Below are positions 34,636 to 45,975 of a stretch of 64,000 nt of DNA, in pieces. This DNA is from Lasiosphaeria ovina (Eukaryota > Ascomycota > Sordariomycetes > Sordariales > Lasiosphaeriaceae). The translations under genes were made by a program, and so were the position numbers. The first letter of the stretch is position 1. Each line of letters begins with the position of its first letter. The stretch covers positions 3,162,001 to 3,226,000 of the forward strand of contig JAULSN010000003.1 in the NCBI GenBank assembly GCA_033439765.1. The letters run 5' to 3'. The notes under the pieces were generated by a model, which searched no databases, was not told where the DNA came from, and saw only the letters and a program-made list of their open reading frames with translations.

Positions 34636-35703
34636 ATGCTCTCCAACCTGGCTCTGCTCGGCCTAGCCGTGGGCGCTAGTGCGCACTTCGTGCTGCAGAT
34701 TCCCACGAGCCTGGGCTTTGACGACGAGCTCGAGGCCACGGGGCCGTGCGGCTCCTTCGACCCGACCGACCGGTCCAAGGGCGTCTCGGGGTGGAGCGTC
34801 AACGGCGGCAACGTCGGCGTCCTCTCCACCCACACGTCGGTCACATGGGAGCTCAACGCCGCCCTGCTCAGCGCCCCCACCACCTGGCTGCCCCTGGTAC
34901 AGACCTTTGCCCAGAAGGGCGTGGGCAACGTGTGCTTCGCCAAGGTCCCGGGCTTCGCAGCCTGGGCCGGCCAGGACGCCGTGTTGCAGGTCATCCAGCA
35001 TGGGCCCGACGGCGCCCTCTACCAGGCAAGCCCCTTTTTTTCCTCCCTCGGTTTGGTGGCCAAGCAACAAATAACAACAACACTAAGCAAGGGCCGGCCC
35101 CATGTCTCGTCACCGCTTGCTTGCTTGCTTGCTTGCTAACCAGCCACGTGGGGAGGGTGGTTTCTTGATAATTAGTGCGCAGCCATCAAGTTCGTTGCCG
35201 GCGGCCCCGATGCTGTCCCGGGCGACTGCAACACGTCGTCCGGCGTTAGCATTGCCCCCATTATCCCGGCCGCTGGCCCAACGTCGTCCACCAGCAGCTC
35301 CACGAGCGCACCTGCTGCTGCCTCGTCCACCACCACCGCCGCCGCCGCCGCCGCCGCAACCTCGGCTCCGGCAACTTCTTCCAAAGCATCGTCGAGCGTG
35401 CCCTCGGACGGCCACTCCCACTCACACGTCCACACGTCGTCGTCGTCAGCGGCGGCGGCGACAGCGGCGACGGCGACGACGAGCATCGGTTTCTCTGCTG
35501 CTGCTGCTGCTGCTCCTGCTGCTCCTGCTGCCAGCGGCAACGCCACCACCACGACAACCTCGTCCAAACTGCCCGTCGTCACGGCCGGCGCCAGCGCCAG
35601 CGCTACCGTCGCCGGCGGCGGCGGCGGCCGTGCGGTCGCTGCTGCTGCTGCTGCTCTAGGGCTGCTGTCGCTGCTGCTGCTCGCCGGCCCCATCGGCGTG
35701 TGA
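34636..35703 (+). CDS. X325/Bim1-like GPI-type copper protein (gene B), GC-AG intron
   Basis: Two exons (34636-35025 and 35176-35703) give 305 residues. The signal peptide (MLSNLALLGLAVGASA) is cut before HFVLQIPTSLGFDDE, giving the N-terminal copper-binding His. THT (mature His about 50) and GQDAVLQ (Asp about 98) align with gene A as likely ligands. The junction residues ALYQ/CAAIKFV match gene A, so the intron is homologous. Here, however, the donor is CAG|GCAAGC, a GC-AG intron; no GT lies nearby that keeps the frame. A long Ser/Thr/Ala stalk with a His-rich patch (GHSHSHVH) leads to a C-terminal hydrophobic stretch (LGLLSLLLLAGP) typical of GPI precursors. Stalk length is the main difference from gene A. 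A role in surface copper capture is inferred from the family. Confidence 0.87.
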
Positions 35704-36955
35704 TGTCATGTCAAAACCGGCAGCAGCGGCCAGCCATGGTTGGTCGGCTGGTCTTGGGTCCGCGGGGGGGGGGGGGTTTCTTTGTTTGGGGTTTCTTTGT
35801 TTGGGGTTTCTTTGTTTGGGCAGGGGGTTTGATTTGGCTTGACTTGGGGGTATTTACCGAAGTGACGACCTAATTAGGGAGCAGCAGCAGTCAGTTGTAA
35901 CAATAGCATGCACGCAGTAATTTGAGTGACGAGGCCTGCCTCTTAATTCGGCATTTCCCTCATCCTAGGTACCCGTGCCGTGCCGTACACCTACCTACCT
36001 TAATTACGGACTCTTTCCTTGAAATTGACAATCATTACTCGTCCCTGACGCTCAGCTTGTTTCGTCACAAGTTGGGAATTCTGTCTTTCTTACACCTCTC
36101 CCCAGCCGGGCCCGGCCCACGTCATCCCGATCAAATGATAATTGGCTGTTTATTACCTAGGTACGTTGTGATGAGAAAAATGAAGATAAATAAAGAAATA
36201 GCTATAATTAATTAGGTACTTTTTGCATTGTTGCAAGGAGGTAATTAGAGAAGCAATAATTACATGATGAAATACCTACCTACCTTAGGTATTCAAATGT
36301 GGGATAAAGGCTGAGCTGACATGTCAAGTATCATGCGAGCTGTTTTGTAAGCCGACTTTGACGGGGAATTTTGCGTGGTGTGTGCTATTAGAAATATCGA
36401 TTTAGTGAGGGGGGGGGGGGGAGTTTCCTTTTTCCTTTTTCTTTTTCCTTTCCATTTTCTTTTCTTTAGGTGGGGGTAGGAAGGAGGGAGAGGACTCCGA
36501 AGAAAGACGGCAGGCATGAGAGGCTATTTGAGCACATTTCGACCTCCAACCTTTTAAATTGCCAAGCCGCCTGTATGTACTTGATCAATCCTTTGCTCCC
36601 TCCCCACGCCTGCACACCTGCATGCCTGCACGCCTCCTGCCTGGCCTGTCTGCCCGAGGCTCTGTGGTCGTGCTTGTTCCTACCCAGCCGAGCTCTTCTT
36701 CGACTCCTTTTTAACCCAGCCCCTTCTTCAAAGGTAAGGTACCCTGGCTACCCTACCAGCCTACTTGTCTTTGCGACGCACATAGTTACACGCCACACAC
36801 ATTGTCAAAGTAATAATTAACATCCCCCGCTAACAACAAGTCGGCAGTCCGGACGGATGCGCAAGGTATTGATAATTAGGACGTAGGTACAGCACCTAAT
36901 TACTTTAGCCTCCCCCCCCGGCCGGCCAGCAGTGCCGCGCGCGCGCGCGCGAGAC
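35704..36955. other. Intergenic, with a 15-bp tandem repeat
   Basis: About 1.25 kb between X325-like gene B and the ferric-reductase-like gene. It contains three copies of a 15-mer (35776-35820), an exact TACCTAGGTA palindrome at 36154-36163 and further TACCTACC motifs. No gene is seen. Confidence 0.6.
35776..35820. repeat. 15-bp tandem repeat, three copies
   Basis: Three perfect copies of GTTTCTTTGTTTGGG, preceded by a G-run, in the 3' flank of X325-like gene B. Confidence 0.95.
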
Positions 36956-39071
36956 ATGGTGGCCGACGACGACGACGGCGGCAGTCCGAGTCCACCGCCG
37001 CCATCGCCTTTTCACGCCGCCGACCACCGGTTAGTGGCCGCAGCATTCTGGGTTCCTGTCGCCGCCCTGCTCGCACCCGCCTTACTGTGGAGGTTTTGGA
37101 GAGCGAGGTGGCCGTGGTGGCCCCATCATATCAAGTATGTTCACCAAATAATTATCGGCCTCTGTGTGTGTCTGTATCTGTGTCTCTGTCTCTGTCTCTG
37201 TCTGGGTGTGTGTGCGTGTGCGTGTGCGTGTGCGTGGGTGTAATAGATTGCCAGGCAGTACTATATAATTAGCTACTTGCGCTCTCCCCGCCATACATAT
37301 CCTTTGACCGTCGCTTACTCCCTCCTCCCGGCGGCAGTCGACGACGACGACAACGGCGACCTATCACCTCGGGGCGGCACGGGTTTCGCACATGGTTGGG
37401 AAGGCTGCGGCAGCAGCAGCACAAGTGCCTAGCCATCCTGGCGTACTGGGGGTTTTGTCTTTTCCTGACCCTGTTCCGCTCCGTCGACCCCAGGCACGGC
37501 GCGGCCACGGTCGAGGCTTTGGCCTTCCGCGCGCCGGCTGGGTCGCCCTCGCCCAGGTCCCGCTCGTCTTGGTGCTCGCGTCACGGCCGAACGTGGCGGC
37601 CTTTGCGACCGGCGTGTCGGACTGCCGCGTCAACTGGGTGTACCGGTGCGTGGCGAGAACTGTTTGCCTGTGGCCCGCGGCCTACGGGATCCTGTTTGTC
37701 GCCGAATGGGTTGCGACTGACTTCTTCTGGACCGAGCTGCGCATCATGTCCCGGGTCAAGTACGGCTTTACTGCGGGGGGCAGTCTTGGTCTGGACGGCC
37801 TTGAGCTCTCTCCTCCCGGTGAGGCGCCGTTTCTTTAGCTTTTTTATGCTGCAGCACCGAGCCTCCTCCCTAGCCTTTGTCTCTTTCCTGTATTGCCGTC
37901 TGCCGCGGGGCCACAGATTCTACGCCTACTGCGCTCTCGCCACCTCCGCCGGGGGCTCCGCCACGTCCTGGCTCCAGTTTGCCTATCGAAACCTCCACCT
38001 CGGGCGCCCACCGTGCTGCAATGGCCGGCACACTTACAGTCTCGGATACGAGGCAAACGTCGTTGCCGTCGGCCATGGCCTGTCCGTGCTCGAGGTCAAC
38101 GGCGTCCATTTTGATTGGGCCCCGGGACAGTATGCGTCCATCTGGGCGCCCCTGTTCTGGTGGCAGTCCGCACACCCCTTCACCATCGCCAGCAGCCCCT
38201 CTCCGGGTCCAGGAGCCGCTGGGTCCTGCCGCCGCATCGTGCTTATGATGCGCACCAAAGGCAGCTTCACCGAGAGCATGAATCGACATCACGAGCTAGT
38301 GAGCCAGGCGGCGGCGGAGGAGGGGGGCAGCCGCAACGACTCAGGCTCTTTGTATCCGGGCCGTTTAGAAGACCTCCCAGGTTCGAGCGCTTCGAAACCG
38401 TCGTCTGCAAATCTGCATCTACGGGGGCTTCCTTCACCTTTCCCATTGTGCAGTCTCTGGCGCCGCTCGGCTTCGAGGCACCGCCGACAGTCCGTCGTCC
38501 CCACATTCTCATGCTGGCCTGCGAAAGGGCTGAGCTTGACTTTTACACCCGCCGGCTGCGTCAGCTAATGCAAGGCTTCGCCGCATTCGGCATAGTTGTC
38601 GACGTCACCGTTGTAGTGACGGGCGGCGCACGTCTAGAACATGCCGCCGCGTCGCCGGATCCGATGATGCGCACAGTCACATGGACAGATACGAGCCGCT
38701 GCTCGCTCAAGCCGATGCACCGGACGACGGCGAATACCCGGCTCCGCAAATCGACGAACCCGGGGGGGCTCCTTCGAAGCTCGGCCGAGTCGGATACCAG
38801 GTCGCTCTTGACGCAGAGCATCGGTTCATCATCGGACGAAGAGCAAGATATGGCTATACTCGACCCGCATCGTAATGGCGGCAAGGATGAATCATCCGCT
38901 GGCTATTTTTTCCACATCAAGGGACGGCCGGACCTAGACCAGTATCTCGACCATATAATGGACTCGACCTGTGGCCGCCTCGGAATATCTGTTTGCGGCG
39001 GGAGTGCTGTGGTAGCCGGGGTGAGGGAAGCCTTGAAAGCCGTGTGCTGCCGTAGGAAAGGGGACGGCTAG
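36956..39071 (+). pseudogene. Ferric/cupric-reductase-like (FRE) gene, multiply frameshifted
   Basis: Intact FRE proteins are membrane flavocytochromes that reduce Fe3+ or Cu2+ for uptake. Exon 1 (36956-37134) joins in frame to 37329 onward (GT-AG intron), reading to KCLAILAYWGFCLFLTLF. The frame then shifts (about 37475-37535) to RAGWVALAQVPLVLVLASR. It shifts back at a G6 run near 37776 to LVWTALSSLLPVRRRFF and HPFTIASSP (FAD-binding motif). A third shift, near the G-run at 38323-38331, leads to LRLFVSGPFRRPPRFERFE, STGASFTFPI (NADPH site) and a stop at 39071. Positions expected to carry haem His read VYRC and AYG (Tyr instead of His), and the second pair also looks incomplete. This argues for a real, non-functional gene; homopolymer sequencing errors could explain some shifts but not the His losses. 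Confidence 0.7.
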
Positions 39072-40533
39072 GAGACCAACACCGTATTCTTGCATGTCGA
39101 AGGAACTAGCACTTGACTGAGTGGGTAGTTAGGTATCTCGGGCATTGAAGCCTACCTAAATACCAAGATCCTAAGTACCTATATGTCTCTGCGTGCCTAT
39201 AACGAGTTTTCCTCCGCTAAATACCCTCTCTAGGTCTACTAATATCAACGGAATCGTCATTAATTCCAGAGCTATCTTAGAAAGCCAGAGCCAACGTTCT
39301 TAGCGAGCAAACCACTAAGCTTTCATATTATCTACCCGCCTGATACCCTCTATAAGGTATTTAGCTAGTTCATCCCTATTGCTGGGGTTCTCTAGCTATT
39401 TAGCCTCAGGGTCCGCATTCCCAGCATGGCAAGTTCGTCTGTATAGAAAAGGGACTCATTTGTGGGCTAAGGGGTATGGCCGACCCATTTTACGAAAATG
39501 TGTTGGCGTGGAATAGGAAGGGGGCGATTACGTTCAAGTCGGGCCGCCAGTTTTGCTGGAGAGATCGGGCTCAGCCTACTTTAAGCTGCTCTCTAGGATG
39601 GTTAAGTGCTGCAACAACGGCGGTGACGACGACAAAAACCCCTAACGATTCTACGACGGCTACGACAACCGCAATGGCAAATACATCGGCAAGCGCGGCT
39701 TCCCTAGGCACGTTTTACTTACCCGTCTAGAAATACAATCTCTACCAGGAATGCGTGCTCGCAACAAATTTACAATGCCGCCTGGCCTGTATTTAAAACT
39801 GCAAGGCCGAGAGGCTTTTCTTTTGCAAAGATTCTCGCTGAAAGGGGCCGAGAAATTCCCTGGCCGGGCACGGAAAAAAAAAATAGGAGAAGAGCGGTGG
39901 GTTTGGCTGTCTCCTCAAAGGAATGGAATGAGACTCACCCTCTGGCTGGAATGCTGGTGATGTCAGTTTTACGTTTCTGGAGGAGGTCCCAAGTTTGCGG
40001 CAAGTACCGCGCCACCCCCAAGTTTGTGTTGCATACCGCAGCATTATTAGACCGCGGCCGGTCAGTTTGTTGGTATTTAAGAGGACGCCTGCTCGCTGCC
40101 ATGTTGGTCGGTCGGCCGCAAGCGGAAAGTCCCCTTCGCGGGAACCTCGACCGGCTACTGGAAGTTTGCCTGAGGAATGAGAAGGGAATCGATTACTGCC
40201 GGAGACGGCTACGAAGGTTACGAAAGCGAGAGAGCGTGGTGCTCGAAGCAGCATAGCATGTCGGAACCTCCAGGTACCATGGCATGGGAAAGGACTAGAG
40301 CTGGCAACTATTCGTTTGCGACGCCCATGTATGTACTTGACTCAACTAGCCACGAGGCAAACTGCCACTACCAGCAGCCCCAAGTTCACCAAGACCAGGC
40401 AGCTCCTGCTTCTTCCAATGAGATAGACGTCTACACTTCATTCTTTCTTGACACCTTGAAAAGTTTGTGAAAAAAATCTCCGTTGAACCTCACGGCCCGC
40501 ATCACGCACACCCACAACACCCACCAAAACAAG
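39072..40533. other. Intergenic, no gene recognised
   Basis: About 1.5 kb between the broken reductase and the UstYa-type gene. The frames present are short (under 130 codons) with no domain; one begins MADPFYENVLAWNRKG at 39476 but soon turns into a Thr/Ala repeat and is not called. Confidence 0.5.
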
Positions 40534-42230
40534 ATGGACAAACAACACCTGCTCACCGGCCACATGATCCGGCCCTGGGGCGCTGACGGCGGATCCCCGT
40601 ACCAGGCTCTGCCCCCCAGCACAGGCAACATGGACGCCGGGCCGCCGCCCGGCAACGGCAAATTGTTTCCGGCGCGAGACCTGTCGTCGATAGAGGAAGA
40701 AGACGAGGAGGGAGAGGAAGAAGAAGAAGAAGAAGAGGAAGAGGAAGACATGCTCTCGTCGCTGGAGTGGGACCAGCATCAGCAACAGCAGAAGGCTCAG
40801 CTTCCAGGACAGGGCAAGCGCAACAACAACAACGGCCGGCAGCGCCGCCGCCGCCGCCGTCTCGGGTGGCTGCTGGCCGCGGGCGGGTTCGCGGCCGCGA
40901 ACCTGCTCAGCGCGCTCGCCGGCGCGGCCGTCGGCCGGTGGAGCTGGAGGGCAGGCGGCGGCGGGCTGGACGCCGTGTGCGCCGCGCATACTTCTCAGTA
41001 CTGTAAGTTTGGCACTTGTGTTCTCCGCTCCATTTTTGCGTCTTCTGTCTCTCATTATCAGCCCTCGCCCTGTTCTGTGAACACGCGTGTTCGTCCTGAC
41101 GCAGTGGCACAACAGCGCCTGTCCTTAACGACGTCGGCATTAAGTACGGCTACCGCGACTTCAACGGGTCGTTCCTCAAGGAGAACGCCTACCGGCTGCC
41201 GGGGTCGGCGGCGGTGGACGCGGCGTGGGACGCGCTGGGGGTGAACTGTAAGCCAGCCTCTCTCGAACATAGCGCCTCGCACTCCTACTGCATGTAACAA
41301 GACCTGACTGGCTGACATACGTGCCGCCCGGCTCCCTGTTCACAGACCGGCCCGGACTGATCGCGCGGGACGAGGGGCTCCGGAGCGGGCTCACGCCGGC
41401 GCATGTGCAACGGGCGGACAAGTACGGCGGCGGCTTTTTCGTCAACGTCGAGGGCCTGCACCACCTTCACTGTCTGGTGAGCAACCACGAGGCTATGCTA
41501 TGCCATTTTACTGGCACTGCTTTTGTCCTTTCCTGTTGCTGTTGCTGCCGCCGCTGTGTTCACAGGTCTGATCACAGGGGGCGGATGCTAACTTGACGCG
41601 CACAACAGAACCTCGTCCGCAAGGCCCTGTTCTACAACTACGACTACTACAAGGCACTCGGGCAGCACGCGTTCGAGAACGGCGACCACATTGTCCAGCT
41701 GCACGTCTGTACGTATATTTCTCTGGTCTCCTGTTAAAATGTGCTCACACCCTCACCCGTCGCCCACGACGTGGAGGCCTCCCTCTCGTTGTGCACAGGC
41801 AGAGGGAGGGGTGTGAGTGGCACGGCGGGCAGAACCGTCTCGAGAACAGAACCGCTGACGAGGTTGACGCGCTCGCTGAAATAAAATAGCGCACTGCCTT
41901 GACACCATCCGGCAGGTCTTGATGTGTCACGTCGAGACGGCCGTGCTGGGCCAGGTGTGGTACGGCAGCAAGGAGCAGCCGGGCGCGTTCCCCGACTTTA
42001 ACACGCGGCACAGATGCAAGAACTACGACGACGTCCGCAGGTGGGCCGAGGCGCGGCAGGTGAGTTGAGAGGCAGAGAGACTGAGGGAGCCCATCCCAAT
42101 GAGATGGTTGACGCTGGCGAGACAGGGCTAACCACGCTACGCTGCCTCGCAGGAACCTCCGGCCGACGCACTGCCGGATGATTACACGGCGGTGCCTGCT
42201 GACGACGACGTTTGGCCCGAGACACCGTGA
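40534..42230 (+). CDS. UstYa-family (DUF3328) oxidase-like membrane protein
   Basis: Six exons (40534-41002, 41116-41247, 41346-41476, 41609-41708, 41890-42059, 42153-42230) give 359 residues with all phases consistent. An acidic, poly-Glu N-terminal region and an Arg-rich cluster precede one transmembrane helix (LGWLLAAGGFAAANLLSALAG). The lumenal part reads YSPVLNDVGIKYGYRDFNG and carries both family hallmarks: HHLHC (about 239-243) and HVSHC (about 276-280), the two HxxHC motifs thought to bind metal. The second acceptor (41115) is chosen because it restores SPVLND. UstYa proteins act in fungal ribosomal-peptide and other secondary pathways, for example oxidative Tyr cyclisation of ustiloxin, but many copies are outside any cluster. 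The P450 and Tyr-rich secreted protein about 11-13 kb away are of interest. Confidence 0.88.
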
Positions 42231-42664
42231 CATAGAGGCAGACGGATCATAACAGCCGCTGAGTTTTTGCCCCGAGGGGGAGTCTGCGGATAAACCGGCT
42301 ACCTTACTTAGGTACCTTGGCCGTCAACGTTGTCTTGTCCGAGTCTTTTGAGATGCGCGAGATGCGCTGATGGCCGTGGACCTCTGCCGGAGGGAGAGCC
42401 GAGGGACTTTGCTGAGAGGGGGAATACCATATCCGGGCTTGGATGTAATTGCCTCGTGTATTGCATAGGTACCTGGCTAGGCAGGCGATTACAGTGCCAT
42501 TTTGATGCAGGCCAATCGTCGGCGACCAGCCCGAGAGCGAAACGGATTGTGTTTGCCGCAATGATAAAGACTACTCCCGCGGTAGCTATGGTAATTATCC
42601 GCGGGATCCCCGCCAAAAACAACACAGCCCGACAGCTTCGTCGTTCGTCGTTAATCAGTGTTTG

Positions 42665-42700
42665 TCAGGGTCAGGGTCAGGGTCAGGGTCAGGGTCAGGG
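42665..42700. repeat. (TCAGGG)x6, telomere-like hexamer array
   Basis: Six perfect copies of TCAGGG, one base different from the canonical TTAGGG fungal telomere unit, in intergenic DNA downstream of the UstYa-type gene. Confidence 0.95.
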
Positions 42701-45393
42701 GTCGCTTAGACGGAAGAAGCGATGGAAGACGCTATAGAAGCCGGAACATTGGGCGCGCGGCGGTTGTTGGGCGGGGGGGGGGAAGGCCGTTTGGGCGGTG
42801 TGGTGGACACGGTGCGGTGCGACTCGGTGCTGGCGGGACACTGTCCAAGGTCGCGCACGCCCAGCCTTCTGCCTGCCCTGTCGCTCCGGGTGCGGTGAAC
42901 AGGGGGTGGGGAAGGCCTAAAATAAGCAATCCTCCGTGTGCAACGGGCCAGCGACACGACATGTTCCTTCTCTCGGTAGTGTAACCCTCTCGCGTTCCTC
43001 AATCAGGGAAGGCTGCTCTGGAAAAGCGCGGAATAAAAAATAAAAGTGGAAATTGGGAGAGAAGAAGAGAGAGGCCGCCAGGTAGGTGTAGGGTCTCTCC
43101 ATGTTCATGTTCCCTTCTGGGTCAGTGCACCGTGATTAGACTGAGAAGAATCCAGCGAGCCTGTGTGAAATGTGAATGGAAACATATCACAGCCTGACGT
43201 CGCTGCACGGGACGGCAGAGGCCCTCCAATTGGACGTCGGGTGCTTCCTTTCGTGATCTGACCAACACCGGGCATGCACAGTGCTCGCAAATGTTGGAAC
43301 GAGCTCAAAATTGGGAATCTGCCATACTCTTTCTCGAGTCGTTTTGGGGGTGCGAGTATCCGTACCTCAGGTACATGTACCTAATCCGACAGCAAGCAGC
43401 CATGGCACGTCCCGGGCCAAGATTGTACCGAGCGGAAGAGGGGACATGATGAACAAACAACATGCCTATTCCGTCAAGTCGTTGGGGGGTTGGCAATCGC
43501 GGGGAGTCGATGTTTCGGGCAAGGTCCGATCTCGCAGTAGCCATTTCCAGGCCTCTTTGCGCGGCGGGCGTGTGCAGCAACCGTCGGGAAAGTCAAATTG
43601 CCTGCCCCGCTGCCGCTTACCGCCGCCGCCGCCGCTGCTGCATCCGATCAAGATAGCAATCGCATGTAGGTACGTACTGTACTGTACCTGTTCGATTCTG
43701 CAAAAGTGTGGAATGGAACGGCTGAAGATCTCCGAAAGAACAAAAGAACAAGACCCAAAAGCAGAATAGGGGGAGATAAGGAGAGGGGGCGCGATAAGCC
43801 CAGCTGCGGGAGAGGCAGAATGGCCCGCATACGCAAAAATAGGAGACGGCTTCCCGTACCGTACTGTACAGCACAGTGCCTAAGCCCCATCACGAGTCGC
43901 ATCAAGGGGACGCGATTGGCGATGACATTTGGGGGTTTCGATGGCCATTCCCTCTTCTTTAATTTCCAATTGGCAATCTCTAACACGAGAAAGAAAACTT
44001 GCCGCAACAGCGCCGCGATTGCGCCACCGACTTCATCAATGCACCCACTCTCGTCTGCTGCTGCCGGGCAAACAAGGTCTGCCAAGGCACACACAGTAGG
44101 TACGAGAACGTTGAAGTAGCGAGAAGAATGAAAGGAACATGTATGTACTCGTAATCCGTACAAGAGAGGAAAAGGATTGTTTCACGCTTGGGCCCGGCCC
44201 GCCACCTGCGCGTCGCACCTTCTTTCGGACGGGAGCCAACCCAGCGTCAGGCCAGTGCGAGTTCGTTTTGCTGTGCGTGCGGCGCAACAACAAGAAAAGG
44301 AAGGGCTGGCCAGCGGGCTGATTATTAGGTACCGAAGATACCTATGATGATTATCGTGGTGCCCGCAGCGGGCTCGCTCGTCGTTGTTGGTTGGGCGTTG
44401 GCGTTGGTCAGACCGACGTTTTGCATTTTGGGTTTGGAAACGCGTATGGTAACTAATCCCACGCCACGCCCCGTAACAACCTCTGAATTTATTTTGCGGG
44501 CACTGGACACAGTGGGCATTTCCAGTGTCAGTGCTTCTTCCATCCCCAACCCTAACCCCCGGCTGTTCATTCATGGAATGCATTCATGCAAACCCAGGCC
44601 AGCAAACAGCCGGGGAAAAAGGGGCAGCCAGGCCAAGGACATTCTTTGGGGAGTGGAGGAGCCAGCGACGGAACAAAACAAAAACAAATCGCTTGCGAAT
44701 GGAGTCGATAGGGCGACATTTATTTTTGCCCCAGCAGTATGCAAGCAGGCCCGTTCCTTCCGGCGACAGACATGTACATACAATACTTCAAAGATCATCG
44801 CGCACTATAGGGTCGCAATATAACATCATCGCGGCGCGAAGCGAAGCGATGCACACACACACACATACACCCTCTCCGAGACCGTCCCAAAATTTTGTGG
44901 CTTGCATCCATCCGCATTTCGTCCTTGTTGGGGATGCACACACACGCACTTCTCTCTCGATTAACGTCGCCGCCTCCCCGTTTTTCGTTCCGTCCCCCAT
45001 CACAATCGCGTTACACGGCCCCAAATTCGCACGCCATTCAATCTGTCAATCACATACGAGAAAAGCATTGCGAGGGCGAGGCGGAAGGCAACGAGGCAAA
45101 AAAAGACATGATATTTTTGTTATATCCTGTTAATAAGAAATAATTACCAAAGCCCATGTGGCCGGAAGTCTGCCAAAATAAAAAGGCAGCATGGGTGAAA
45201 CGATGCAATAAAAAGCTATAACAACTGAAAGTAATTGACAAGCAGCCGCCAGAGTTATAAATGTGTTAAAATGATGATGGAAAGTAGAAAATAAAAATTT
45301 TAAAAACGAAAAAGAACACCCGGGTTGATGCTTTAAACGTTCTCTCTCCATTTTTAACCTCCGGGCACGGCGAAGTTAATTCACCGTGTTGCC

Positions 45394-45534
45394 ATGTCTT
45401 TAAAAGATGCTGTTGCCGATGCCGATGCTGGAATTGCTGCTTTAAATGTTATTGCTGATGAGAAAGATCCTGCCATGTCGGCCGTTGACCGACGACCGCC
45501 TTTGACCGCCGACCCAACGACTGACTGCCGTTAA
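45394..45534 (+). CDS. Short unrecognised ORF
   Basis: A 46-residue frame beginning MSLKDAVADADAGIAALNVI has a helical, Ala/Asp-rich start, then turns Pro/Arg/Thr-rich. Another frame just after it reads KKRYKGSKLKPPYEGVLFG, so this may be a piece of a decayed gene or retroelement. No family is recognised. Confidence 0.15.
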   Translation: MSLKDAVADADAGIAALNVIADEKDPAMSAVDRRPPLTADPTTDCR

Positions 45535-45975
45535 AAAGAGATATAAAGGATCGAAATTAAAACCACCTTATGAAGGTGTACTGTTCGGTTGTCTATAAAA
45601 GAAGTAGCCGGCCGGGAACCCCCAATGATCCAGTTGTGCGCGAGTGTCCCAAAGGATGTGTCCAAAAAGTGCGGATGTGTTCGTGTGTTTGTGTAGAGGA
45701 GCGTAAGGAGACATCAAGGAAAATTAAATCCGTAAAACCTAAACCTATCAGGCCATCCATATCCGACACAAGGAAATAAAAGTCCGGTCATCTTTTAAAA
45801 ATTGCTCCTCTCTCTCGAGGGAATGAATGTGAGACAACAGTTTGGGTGTTCCCTTTCTGCTCCGAAAGAACCGGCATGCGCGCGCGAGGGGGTGAGGGAG
45901 GGTTAAACCAATGCTTGCAAGGGGCCCCATCCAAACAACCAACCAGTACACCTGAAAGTGCCAGCGCGAGCGACA

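Larger units (their letters stand above)
42231..45975. other. Long intergenic region, no gene recognised
   Basis: About 3.7 kb with overlapping short frames on both strands and no domain. It holds a TCAGGG array at 42665-42700, a CACA-type run near 44850-44870 and a short ORF at 45394-45534 (listed separately). The 45.1-45.4 kb part is AT-rich. Confidence 0.5.

Noticed and set aside
40643..41112. Antisense frames across the acidic exon of the UstYa-type gene
   Set aside because: Low-complexity complement of the poly-Glu and poly-Arg codons.
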